From: Acidobacteriota bacterium
Lineage (GTDB): Bacteria; Acidobacteriota; Terriglobia; Terriglobales; Acidobacteriaceae
Direction of reading: 5' to 3'
Assembly: GCA_021841795.1 (NCBI GenBank)
Contig: JAKCDN010000230.1
Coordinates: 1 to 5,299, forward strand
Length of the DNA: 5,299 bases
Under the pieces are notes generated by a model, which made no database searches, was not told the origin of the DNA, and saw nothing but the letters and a program-made list of their open reading frames with translations. Made by a program: the position numbers and the translations under genes. Positions 1 to 5,188 of this stretch are shown in pieces; the first letter of the stretch is position 1; each line of letters begins with the position of its first letter.

Positions 1-139
1 CCCGGCTATGGCATGCCTCTGAGGGCGCGGCGGCTTCAGTCCGAGCCCGGACCGAGGGCACTCTATGTGGGACGGCTTCATGGTACTACGCGACGGCATT
101 TGGCCGCAGCTGCGCCATTGCCGTTATTCTGGTGGGACT

Positions 140-931
140 ATGGCGTTGTCTCGAGAGTTCGAAGGCAAATGGGCGCTGGTAACCGGGGCCAGTGCAGGCA
201 TCGGCGTTGCCCTCGCCCGCAATCTGGCGCGAAGAGGCGCAAAGCTTATCCTTACTGCCCGGCGCACAGAGCGGATGGAAGCGCTCGCGGCCGAGCTCGC
301 CGCGCAGGGCGCCGAGTCCAGGATCGTGGCGGCCGATCTGAACGATCCTGCCGCTCCGCAGCAGATCTACGACGCCACTGAGGGCGCCGGCCTGGCCGTC
401 GACATCCTCATCAACAACGCCGGCCTCGGACAGTACGGTCCCTTTCACGCCAGCCGGCCCGAGCAGGAGCTCAGCATGGTCCGGGTCAACTGCGAGGCGG
501 TGGTGCGCCTGTCGCGGCTCTTCGTGCCGCGCATGGTCGAGCGGAAGAGGGGATGGGTGCTGGTCGTCGCGTCCACCGCCAGCTTCCAGCCGCTGCCCTA
601 TCTGGCCACCTACGCCGCCACCAAGGTGTTCGACCGCTTCTTTGCCCTGGGCCTGGCGGAAGAGGTCGCGCGCCACGGCATCCATGTCACCGCCCTCTGC
701 CCCGGAACCACTGAGAGCGAATTCTTCGAGGTGGCCCGCGCCTCCATCTTTCGCCAACGCAAACTGCAATCGGCTGAAGAAGTTGCGCGGCTCGGCGTGG
801 ACGCGCTGTTGCGCGGCCGAAGGACCGTTTTGCCCAAGCCGAGCGGCCGCCTCACCGCCTTTGCCGTGCGCTTTCTGCCCGTGGGCCTGGTCACCCGCCT
901 GGTGGAGAAAGGCGCGCGGCCCAGGATGTAA
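140..931 (+). CDS. Classical SDR family NAD(P)-dependent oxidoreductase
   Basis: A 263-residue protein with a complete set of classical short-chain dehydrogenase/reductase motifs. TGASAGIG (residues 15-22) is the Rossmann nucleotide-binding turn. Arg41-Arg42 after strand 2 suggests a preference for NADP(H). NNAG is at 92-95. The catalytic tetrad is Asn117, Ser145, Tyr158 and Lys162 (YAATK), with the usual 13-residue Ser-Tyr spacing, and PGT is at 188-190. The family carries out reversible oxidation of hydroxyls or reduction of ketones in the cytoplasm; the substrate cannot be told from the sequence. I chose the ATG at 140 because it leaves the usual short lead of about 14 residues before the glycine motif. 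The frame is open back to an ATG at 65, but those 25 extra residues look unlike SDR sequence. The only Shine-Dalgarno-like bases are GGTGGGA at 131-137, which is weak and close. It shares no operon signals with rplM: 568 bp and a separate promoter lie between them. Confidence 0.93.
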   Translation: MALSREFEGKWALVTGASAGIGVALARNLARRGAKLILTARRTERMEALAAELAAQGAESRIVAADLNDPAAPQQIYDATEGAGLAVDILINNAGLGQYGPFHASRPEQELSMVRVNCEAVVRLSRLFVPRMVERKRGWVLVVASTASFQPLPYLATYAATKVFDRFFALGLAEEVARHGIHVTALCPGTTESEFFEVARASIFRQRKLQSAEEVARLGVDALLRGRRTVLPKPSGRLTAFAVRFLPVGLVTRLVEKGARPRM

Positions 932-1076
932 GCGCTCAGGCTGCCGTTCGGATGCCGGCCGCCAAATCTCTGGCAAGATGTCCTCCTCGTAGCATTCTTC
1001 GCAAAATCCACCCGCAATTCCCCGGGAATGGGAGTTTTCCTCCGCCTTCCACAGCCCTCAGGCGGCATGCGGTTCA

Positions 1077-1105
1077 TTGACTCGGCACAATTTTTCGGCT
1101 ATTCT
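1077..1105 (+). promoter_or_regulatory. Probable sigma-70-type promoter for the rplM operon
   Basis: TTGACT (1077-1082) and TATTCT (1100-1105) are separated by exactly 17 bp. They match the -35 consensus at five of six positions and the -10 consensus at four of six. The spacer is relatively AT-rich in an otherwise GC-rich region. Initiation would fall near 1111-1113, about 388 nt before the rplM start. It is the best promoter match I found in the 568 bp between the SDR gene and rplM. No convincing intrinsic terminator for the SDR gene was seen in 932-1076, only a 5-bp hairpin at 1017-1029 followed some bases later by four Ts. Confidence 0.55.
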
Positions 1106-1111
1106 GAAGAC

Positions 1112-1499
1112 CTTGCGCGGTGTTGCGCCTGAGGTCTGTGTGTACCCTGGTTCCGGTTGCAGGTTTTGCTTGCCGGGGCTGAGAGTACGAAAACTGACCG
1201 ATCTGCAAGAGGCCCTGCACGGGCTCTCGCGGAACAGGCGGCAAATGGCCAGGCCGGGGTAGTTGGTAGGCCGGACCAGAGGCCAGGGCGAAGACGGACT
1301 TGTTAAGACGGGCTTCGCAGGTAAACTCCCCGCAGCTTCTCACCCGAACAGGTTTGTTTGGCAGTGGGCAGAATTTTCAAAGCCCGTGCTTTTTGGCGCG
1401 GGCGTTAGCGCTTTGCGCTGGTTTTTCTCCGGGCCTGAAATCTGGGCCTGGGGCGCCCGGATGCCGGGTGTCGAGAGCTTTTTAAAGGATTGAAGAGAC
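1112..1499 (+). promoter_or_regulatory. Long structured 5' leader upstream of rplM (candidate regulatory RNA)
   Basis: About 390 nt lie between the predicted promoter and rplM with no supportable gene; the short open frames here have no ribosome-binding sites or recognisable sequence. Complementary segments suggest a folded RNA. AGACCT 1108-1113 pairs with 1132-1137, around an inner GCGC stem. GCAGG 1159-1163 pairs with 1169-1173. 1208-1215 pairs with 1221-1227 with one bulged G. TGGCC 1246-1250 pairs with 1281-1285. An 8-bp stem joins 1382-1389 to 1396-1403 with one G·U pair. CCGGGC 1429-1434 can pair with 1455-1460, while 1455-1460 can instead pair with 1464-1469, so two folds compete. The rplM Shine-Dalgarno is AAAGGA at 1484-1489, 10 nt before the ATG. 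L13 leaders are known in other phyla, but I do not recognise this as one of them. Confidence 0.4.
1404..1426 (+). terminator. Candidate attenuator hairpin in the rplM leader
   Basis: AGCGC 1407-1411 and GCGCT 1415-1419 form a perfect 5-bp stem around a TTT loop, extended by G·U pairs at 1405-1406/1420-1421. Five Ts follow at 1422-1426. It directly follows the 8-bp stem at 1382-1403. The shape is that of a short intrinsic terminator about 75 nt before rplM, so any stop here could only be partial. The stem is short, so this call is tentative. Confidence 0.35.
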
Positions 1500-1925
1500 A
1501 TGTCGACCTTTGTTCCGAGCGGCAAGGAGATCAGCCGCAAGTGGTATGTGGTGGACGCCACCGGCCAGACGCTGGGCCGGTTGGCCACCAAAGCCGCCAG
1601 TGTGTTGAGCGGTAAACTGAATCCCCAGTACGTGCCGTATATCGACATGGGCGACCATGTGATCGTGATCAACGCGGAGAAGATCCGGTTGACCGGGCTC
1701 AAAGACCAGCAGAAGATCTATCGCCGCTACACCGGCTTCCCGGGCGGACTGCGCGAGGAGTCGTTTAAGCGGCTCATCGGCCGCCGGCCTGAGAAAGTGG
1801 TCGAAGAGGCCGTGAAAGGCATGCTGCCCAAGACCAAGCTCGGACGCGCAATGGGCACAAAGTTGAAGGTATACCGCGGCGACCAGCACCCCCATGCCGC
1901 GCAGATGCCGGTTGAACTCAAGTAA
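1500..1925 (+). CDS. rplM: 50S ribosomal protein L13
   Basis: A 141-residue protein, the normal bacterial L13 length. The N-terminal [15 protein letters not shown] segment (15-29) and the family signature [13 protein letters not shown] with the following KLKVYRG (107-127), then HPHAAQ (130-135), are diagnostic. L13 is an early-assembling large-subunit protein that binds 23S rRNA. The ATG at 1500 follows AAAGGA at 1484-1489 and gives an N-terminus about one residue shorter than commonly seen. It is the first gene of the rplM-rpsI pair, which is conserved across bacteria. A spacer of 126 bp, longer than usual for this pair, separates it from rpsI. The long leader upstream makes it the likely entry point for transcription of the whole cluster. 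Confidence 0.98.
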   Translation: MSTFVPSGKEISRKWYVVDATGQTLGRLATKAASVLSGKLNPQYVPYIDMGDHVIVINAEKIRLTGLKDQQKIYRRYTGFPGGLREESFKRLIGRRPEKVVEEAVKGMLPKTKLGRAMGTKLKVYRGDQHPHAAQMPVELK

Positions 1926-1937
1926 GGCAGGGAATCG

Positions 1938-1998
1938 CGGATCAGGGACCGGCTCTTTCCGGCGGCAATGGTGAGCCGGCACGGATGCCGCTGATCCG
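1938..1998 (+). promoter_or_regulatory. Two-tier stem-loop between rplM and rpsI
   Basis: CGGATCAG 1938-1945 is perfectly complementary to 1991-1998 (8 bp). Inside it, CCGGCTC 1949-1955 is perfectly complementary to 1973-1979 (7 bp). An alternative inner helix, GCGGCA 1962-1967 with TGCCGC 1986-1991, would compete with the lower part of the structure. No T-tract follows, so it does not look like a terminator. It sits 12 nt after the rplM stop and ends 43 nt before the rpsI Shine-Dalgarno (AGGAG 2042-2046). Possible roles are mRNA processing, protection of the upstream message, or protein binding; none can be decided from sequence. Confidence 0.6.
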
Positions 1999-2051
1999 AG
2001 AACAAAACAGGTTCAAAGCTGACGGCCCAGAGCCGAAAGCTAGGAGACGGA

Positions 2052-2447
2052 ATGGCTGATCTGGTGCAGTATTACGGGACGGGGCGGCGCAAGAGCGCCA
2101 TTGCCCGCGTCTTTCTGCGCCCCGGAACGGGCGAGTGGAAGGTGAACGACAAGAAGTTCGACGAGTACTTCGTGACCGAACAGCAGCGCGCGTCGGCCAA
2201 GCGGACGCTGGCCGTGGCGGAGCTGTCGGGCAGCTTCGACGTCCTTGTGAACGCGACCGGCGGCGGCGTTGCTGCCCAGGCCGACGCGGTGAAGATGGGC
2301 GTCGCCCGTGCCCTGCTTGAGTTCAACCCCGAGCTCCGCAAGGCGCTCAAGGGCGAGGGCCTGCTTACCCGCGACGCTCGCGTCAAGGAACGCAAGAAGT
2401 ACGGTCAGAAGGGCGCCAGAAAGCGGTTCCAGTTCAGCAAGCGCTAA
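2052..2447 (+). CDS. rpsI: 30S ribosomal protein S9
   Basis: A 131-residue protein of normal S9 length. GTGRRKSA is at 9-16. The family signature begins [10 protein letters not shown] (70-79) and continues to GVARAL (83-88). [16 protein letters not shown] follows (103-118). The protein ends in SKR, whose Lys130 and Arg131 correspond to the extended C-terminal tail that touches P-site tRNA. S9 binds the 3' major (head) domain of 16S rRNA. The ATG at 2052 has a good AGGAG (2042-2046) five bases upstream, and Tyr7-Tyr8-Gly9 lies at the expected distance from the start. It is second in the cluster, 126 bp after rplM and 164 bp before rpsB; both spacers carry large inverted repeats. Confidence 0.98.
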   Translation: MADLVQYYGTGRRKSAIARVFLRPGTGEWKVNDKKFDEYFVTEQQRASAKRTLAVAELSGSFDVLVNATGGGVAAQADAVKMGVARALLEFNPELRKALKGEGLLTRDARVKERKKYGQKGARKRFQFSKR

Positions 2448-2465
2448 TGCGCTCGCTCCGGATCG

Positions 2466-2547
2466 AGGGACTGGGGACATTGCGACTAAGTTGGCCGATT
2501 CCGGCTCTTCTGGTCCCGATGTTCCCGGTCCCTGGTTTCTGATTTTT
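2466..2547 (+). promoter_or_regulatory. Long stem-loop between rpsI and rpsB, with a trailing T-tract
   Basis: Positions 2466-2482 pair with 2517-2533 for 17 consecutive base pairs, 14 Watson-Crick and three G·U (2472/2527, 2476/2523, 2481/2518). Within the loop, GCCG 2494-2497 pairs with CGGC 2502-2505 around ATTC. Ten bases after the stem comes TTTTT (2543-2547), a loose terminator arrangement. It could partly terminate the rplM-rpsI transcript before rpsB, act as an RNase III-like processing site, or be a dispersed extragenic palindrome. The G·U pairs favour an RNA role over a DNA-binding palindrome. Confidence 0.6.
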
Positions 2548-2554
2548 CAAATCT

Positions 2555-2590
2555 CCCCGCAAGGGGCATCAATTCCGGCTAGGCCGGAAT
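2555..2590 (+). promoter_or_regulatory. Tandem hairpins just upstream of the rpsB ribosome-binding site
   Basis: CCCC 2555-2558 and GGGG 2563-2566 close a GCAA loop, a GNRA tetraloop. Five bases later, ATTCCGGC 2572-2579 pairs perfectly with GCCGGAAT 2583-2590 around a TAG loop. The second hairpin ends 10 nt before the rpsB Shine-Dalgarno. ATTCCGGCT also occurs at 2498-2506, so 2583-2590 has a second possible partner upstream. Feedback control of rpsB by S2 through its leader is known in enterobacteria. Whether this RNA binds S2 is inference. Confidence 0.5.
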
Positions 2591-2600
2591 GCAGTCCACG

Positions 2601-2607
2601 AAGGAGG
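2601..2607 (+). promoter_or_regulatory. Strong Shine-Dalgarno that fixes the TTG start of rpsB
   Basis: AAGGAGG is a full match to the anti-Shine-Dalgarno core. It lies four bases before TTG (2612-2614) but 19 bases before the first in-frame ATG (2627). Spacing therefore supports the TTG start. Confidence 0.85.
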
Positions 2608-2611
2608 ACCA

Positions 2612-3469
2612 TTGGCCACCATCACTATGAAGGAGCTGCTCGAAGCAGGTGTGCACTTCGGGCATCAGACCAAGCGCTGGAACCCGCGGATGAAAGAGTA
2701 CATCTTCGGCGAGCGTAACGGAATTTACATCATCGACCTGCAGAAGACCCTCAAGCTCTTCAAGGACGCGTCCAAGTTTGTGACCGACCTCTGCTCGAGC
2801 GGCAAGACGATTCTCTTTGTGGGCACCAAGCGCCAGGCGCAGGATGCCGTTGCCGAAGAGGCTACGCGCGCCGGCATGCCGTACATCAACCAGCGCTGGC
2901 TGGGCGGCCTGCTTACCAACTGGGTCACGGTGCAGAAGTCGGTGAAGCGCCTTCAGGAACTGGATGAGATGGCAGTCGATGGTCGCTACGAGCTGCTGAC
3001 CAAGAAGGAAGTCATTCGCATGGAGCGGGAGCGCAAGCACCTCCAGGCGAACCTGGCCGGCATCAAGAACATGAAGCGGCTGCCTGACGCCGTCTTCGTG
3101 GTTGACTCCAACAACGAGGCGATTGCGGTCAAGGAAGCGCGCAAACTCGGCATTCCCGTGGTTGCTGTCGTCGATACCAACTGCGACCCCACCGTGGTCG
3201 ATTACGTGATTCCTGGCAACGACGACGCCCTGCGCGCCATTCGCCTGTTTACCTCGAAGATTGCCGACTCGGCTGCCGAAGGCGTCAACCTGCTTGGCGA
3301 CAAGGCCTTTGAGGAGCTGCCCGCCGCCGAGACTGCCGCCGAAGAGGGCGCCGAGCCCGGCGCTGGCGACGATGTGGATCTGGCCGCTGCACTGAGCGGC
3401 GTGCGCAAGGCCCCGGCCGGTGTTTCCGCTCTGGCGGAAGAGGACGAAGTTGCCGAGGGCGGCTTCTAG
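2612..3469 (+). CDS. rpsB: 30S ribosomal protein S2, TTG start, acidic C-terminal tail
   Basis: A 285-residue protein. Starting at TTG gives [20 protein letters not shown], which lines up end to end with the familiar S2 N-terminus (E. coli [20 protein letters not shown]); the ATG at 2627 would remove five conserved residues. HFGHQ is at 15-19, RWLGGLLTN at 95-103, [10 protein letters not shown] at 158-167, TNCDP at 189-193 and [11 protein letters not shown] at 200-210. The fold ends near residue 228. The last 57 or so residues form an Ala/Glu/Asp-rich, probably disordered tail, making the protein about 45 residues longer than the E. coli one. S2 is a late-assembling protein of the small subunit that is needed for S1 binding. 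The rpsB-tsf order is widely conserved. Confidence 0.98.
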   Translation: MATITMKELLEAGVHFGHQTKRWNPRMKEYIFGERNGIYIIDLQKTLKLFKDASKFVTDLCSSGKTILFVGTKRQAQDAVAEEATRAGMPYINQRWLGGLLTNWVTVQKSVKRLQELDEMAVDGRYELLTKKEVIRMERERKHLQANLAGIKNMKRLPDAVFVVDSNNEAIAVKEARKLGIPVVAVVDTNCDPTVVDYVIPGNDDALRAIRLFTSKIADSAAEGVNLLGDKAFEELPAAETAAEEGAEPGAGDDVDLAAALSGVRKAPAGVSALAEEDEVAEGGF

Positions 3470-3503
3470 GATCGATTGCGCGAGACCATGCGCACAGCAA
3501 GCT

Positions 3504-3540
3504 GAGCGTGGCCGATGCAATTGCCGGCCACGCTTTTCTT
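3504..3540 (+). terminator. Intrinsic terminator or attenuator between rpsB and tsf
   Basis: GCGTGGCCG 3506-3514 pairs perfectly with CGGCCACGC 3525-3533 (9 bp, 10-nt loop). The stem can be lengthened by A3505-T3534 and G3504·T3535, and TTTTCTT follows at 3534-3540. It starts 35 nt after the rpsB stop. It should reduce read-through into tsf, which then needs leakage or its own promoter. The only -10-like sequence downstream is TACACT at 3562-3567, without a good -35. Confidence 0.75.
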
Positions 3541-3541
3541 C

Positions 3542-3561
3542 TGCCGGAAATATTCCGGGCA
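3542..3561 (+). promoter_or_regulatory. Hairpin in the tsf leader
   Basis: CCGGAA 3544-3549 pairs with TTCCGG 3553-3558 around an ATA loop. TG 3542-3543 and CA 3560-3561 extend the stem past one bulged G. It directly follows the terminator T-tract. A second small hairpin, AGGCC 3602-3606 with GGCCT 3611-3615 around AAAA, lies 12 nt before the tsf start. Their role is unknown. Confidence 0.4.
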
Positions 3562-3627
3562 TACACTTTGATCGGGAGTTCGTAACCGCGGGCAAAACGC
3601 GAGGCCAAAAGGCCTGGGAAAAGAGAG

Positions 3628-4281
3628 ATGACGACAGTGAGTGAAAAGATCGATGCGAAGTTGGTAAAAGAGTTGCGGGAGATGACCGGAGCCCCCATGG
3701 GCGATTGCCTCAAGGCCCTGCAGGAGACAAAGGGCGACAAGGAAGAGGCGGTAGTCGTGCTGCGCAAGCGCGGCATGGCCTCTGCCCAGAAGAAAGCCGC
3801 CCGTTCCACCAACGAGGGCGCGGTGGGCACCTACATCCATGCCGGCGGCAAAATCGGCGTCCTGCTCGAACTCAACTGCGAGAGCGACTTCGTGGCCCGC
3901 ACCGACGACTTCCAGGAGCTGCTTAAGGAGATCTCCATGCACATCGCGGCCAGCGATCCCCGTTACGTCCGGCCTGAAGACGTGACGCCCGCGGATCTCG
4001 AGCGCGAGAAGGAGATCTATCGCGCGCAAGCCGCGGCCACCGGCAAGCCCGCCCAGGTCATCGAAAAGATCGTCGATGGCAAGATGGCGAAGTTCTACGA
4101 GGAGGTTTGCCTGATCGAGCAGCCCTTCATCAAAGATCAGGCCGTCAGCGTCAAGGAACTGATCGCGCAGAAGGTGGGCAAGCTCGGCGAGAACATCACC
4201 GTGCGCCGCTTCGCCCGCTTCAAGGTCGGCGCGCATGACTGGACCGTGGCCCAGACCAAGGCCGTGGAAGCCGCGGAGTAG
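3628..4281 (+). CDS. tsf: Elongation factor Ts (short form)
   Basis: A 217-residue EF-Ts, the guanine-nucleotide exchange factor that regenerates EF-Tu·GTP. The N-terminal UBA-like EF-Tu-binding domain (about 1-55) includes signature 1, LREMTGAPMGDCLKAL (16-31). Signature 2 is LELNCESDFVA (80-90). Its SDFV (86-89) matches the EF-Tu-contacting TDFV of E. coli, with Thr to Ser and the Asp-Phe pair kept. The C-terminal part has LIEQPFIKDQ and GENITVRRFARF, usual for the family. It is well short of the 283-residue E. coli protein and nearer the roughly 200-residue forms that carry a reduced core domain. The ATG at 3628 puts the signature at the normal distance from the start. The upstream GGGAAAAGAGAG (3616-3627) is only a weak Shine-Dalgarno. 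The pyrH and frr genes, frequent downstream neighbours elsewhere, are absent here. Confidence 0.97.
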   Translation: MTTVSEKIDAKLVKELREMTGAPMGDCLKALQETKGDKEEAVVVLRKRGMASAQKKAARSTNEGAVGTYIHAGGKIGVLLELNCESDFVARTDDFQELLKEISMHIAASDPRYVRPEDVTPADLEREKEIYRAQAAATGKPAQVIEKIVDGKMAKFYEEVCLIEQPFIKDQAVSVKELIAQKVGKLGENITVRRFARFKVGAHDWTVAQTKAVEAAE

Positions 4282-4363
4282 AAGCAGGCGCCTGAGCTTC
4301 GCTTCACTGCGCACGACAAACCGTCGCGCATGGAGCGAAGAACCAAAAAATGTATGCAGTGGC

Positions 4364-4399
4364 AAGGGGCAATCCGCGCTGTTCGGACTGCCCCTTTTT
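4364..4399 (+). terminator. Intrinsic terminator of tsf and the operon
   Basis: GGGGCA 4366-4371 pairs with TGCCCC 4389-4394. After one A/C mismatch, TCCG 4373-4376 pairs with CGGA 4384-4387 around a 7-nt loop, and TTTTT follows at 4395-4399. The AA at 4364-4365 can pair with the first Ts. This is a textbook rho-independent terminator about 80 nt after the tsf stop. Confidence 0.93.
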
Positions 4400-4425
4400 C
4401 ATTGTGTGCCAACCCGGAGCGCAAT

Positions 4426-4457
4426 AAAAAAGGAGAGCGTCGCCTGACGCTCCCCTT
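4426..4457 (-). terminator. Intrinsic terminator on the minus strand, facing the tsf terminator
   Basis: Read on the minus strand, GAGCGTC and GACGCTC (4446-4452 and 4435-4441) form a 7-bp stem with a 4-nt loop. Two further G-C pairs lie beyond one mismatch. A run of six Ts follows (4431-4426). It lies about 60 nt past the stop of the PEP-CTERM remnant and would end its transcript. The two convergent terminators are separate, not shared. Confidence 0.85.
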
Positions 4458-4519
4458 CGACCGGCAAGCTTTGCCAATCTCTTTCTTCCGCACTGCGCCG
4501 TGCGGCAATCTTCAATCGT

Positions 4520-4867
4520 CTACCCGCGCGCAATCCGGCGACGCAGCATGCCCGCCAACCCGGCCAATCCGCTTCCCAGCATCAGAAAGGTGCCCGGCTC
4601 TGGAGTCGCTGCGGCCCCGCTGCCGATCTCAAAATTCCCGCCGAACCAGCCGCCGTTAGTGGCAGGATAACCGTCGCTGTTGTTGGGAAACACCAGCGGG
4701 TTGTTCGATGAGCCGGTAGAAATATAAGCATCCTTTATGTAACTGATGTCGGAGTTGAAGCTAAGCGAGGAGTCGTTGCCTGTGTAGTCCCAGCCGCCCT
4801 GCGCTGCGACGTAATAGTCGTTGCCCGCCGTAAGCTGAACCGGAGTAATCGCGCCGGTCTCTCGTGT
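4520..4867 (-). pseudogene. PEP-CTERM sorting-domain protein, C-terminal remnant lacking a start
   Basis: The minus-strand frame ending at the TAG at 4520-4522 carries a clear PEP-CTERM tail. ATPEPGTFLML contains the Pro-Glu-Pro motif, then comes a hydrophobic Gly/Leu-rich segment (GSGLAGLAGML) and a basic end, RRRIARG. Such tails direct exported proteins to exosortase (EpsH/XrtA type) for processing and surface release. About 80 residues before it are rich in Asn, Gly, Ser and Tyr and include PVQLTAGNDYYVAAQ, like the final strands of extracellular beta-sandwich domains. Upstream of about 4867 the translation turns Arg-rich and protein-like character is lost. The frame closes at a stop at 4925-4927 with no ATG, GTG or TTG between. 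No signal peptide is visible in any minus frame nearby. Probably a 5'-truncated pseudogene; an assembly or sequencing error is the alternative. Confidence 0.72.
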
Positions 4868-4927
4868 GGTTCCGGGCCGCGTCTTCCTGCGGTGCGCTGC
4901 CTGGAGCAGTCGAGACCGCGGCGATCA

Positions 4928-5073
4928 TCGGAGATCGCGCTTCCTCGCGTCACGCGCTGTCCATCTCAAGCGCCTCTTCGAGTGTGCGCTCAGCCCCCTC
5001 TGGGGCCGGGACTGATCCGTAGGGACGAATTGCGGTTCGCCCCAATCGCGGCGCGGGATTCGATGGCGGGTAT
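4928..5073. other. Intergenic stretch with no supportable gene
   Basis: No coding, tRNA or repeat signal was found. A minus-strand open frame ending at 4950-4952 runs back through the terminator hairpin at 5081-5113, and has neither a start with a ribosome-binding site nor a recognisable sequence. An upstream part of the PEP-CTERM gene would be expected near here, but is not seen. Confidence 0.5.
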
Positions 5074-5113
5074 AAAAAATCTGGGGCAATCCGGTCGTCG
5101 CGGATTGCCCCAG
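5074..5113 (-). terminator. Strong minus-strand intrinsic terminator
   Basis: Positions 5081-5093 and 5101-5113 are perfect reverse complements (13 bp, 7-nt loop). On the minus strand the stem is followed by A and then six Ts (5079-5074). On the plus strand no T-run follows. It lies about 75 nt beyond the stop of the partial gene at the window end and would terminate it. Its stem and loop closely resemble the tsf terminator. Confidence 0.92.
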
Positions 5114-5188
5114 TTACTTTGCCCTTGTATCGTCTCGTTCTTCAGCCCTGGAAACCGCGGCAGAGCCGAGACGAAGCTGCTTGTTGTT

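Noticed and set aside
86..976. 296-codon open frame antisense to the SDR gene
   Set aside because: The plus-strand frame carries all SDR motifs; the antisense product has none.
1017..1034. Possible terminator of the SDR gene
   Set aside because: The stem is only 5 bp and the four Ts come several bases later, too weak to annotate.
1173..1206. TPP riboswitch-like bases (GGGGCTGAGAGTAC followed by GACCGATCTG)
   Set aside because: The GGCTGAGA-like core is present, but the remaining conserved thiamine element and closing helices are missing, and the downstream gene is ribosomal and not thiamine-related.
1077..1493. Short plus-strand open frames in the rplM leader (1077-1262, 1263-1493)
   Set aside because: No ribosome-binding sites, no recognisable sequence, and they overlap predicted RNA stems.
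2579..3595. 338-codon open frame antisense to rpsB
   Set aside because: A shadow of the S2 gene, with no family resemblance and no independent start signals.
3466..4365. 299-codon open frame antisense to tsf
   Set aside because: It is the complement of a certain EF-Ts gene. GC-rich codon bias keeps the opposite frame open, and the translation is a low-complexity His/Leu/Gly pattern.
5031..5066. tRNA T-arm-like bases (GGTTCGCCCC and CGAATCCCG on opposite strands)
   Set aside because: No acceptor stem, anticodon arm or D arm could be placed around either.
4950..5141. Minus-strand open stretch ending in a Glu-rich peptide
   Set aside because: It runs through a strong terminator hairpin, lacks a start with a ribosome-binding site and matches nothing I know.
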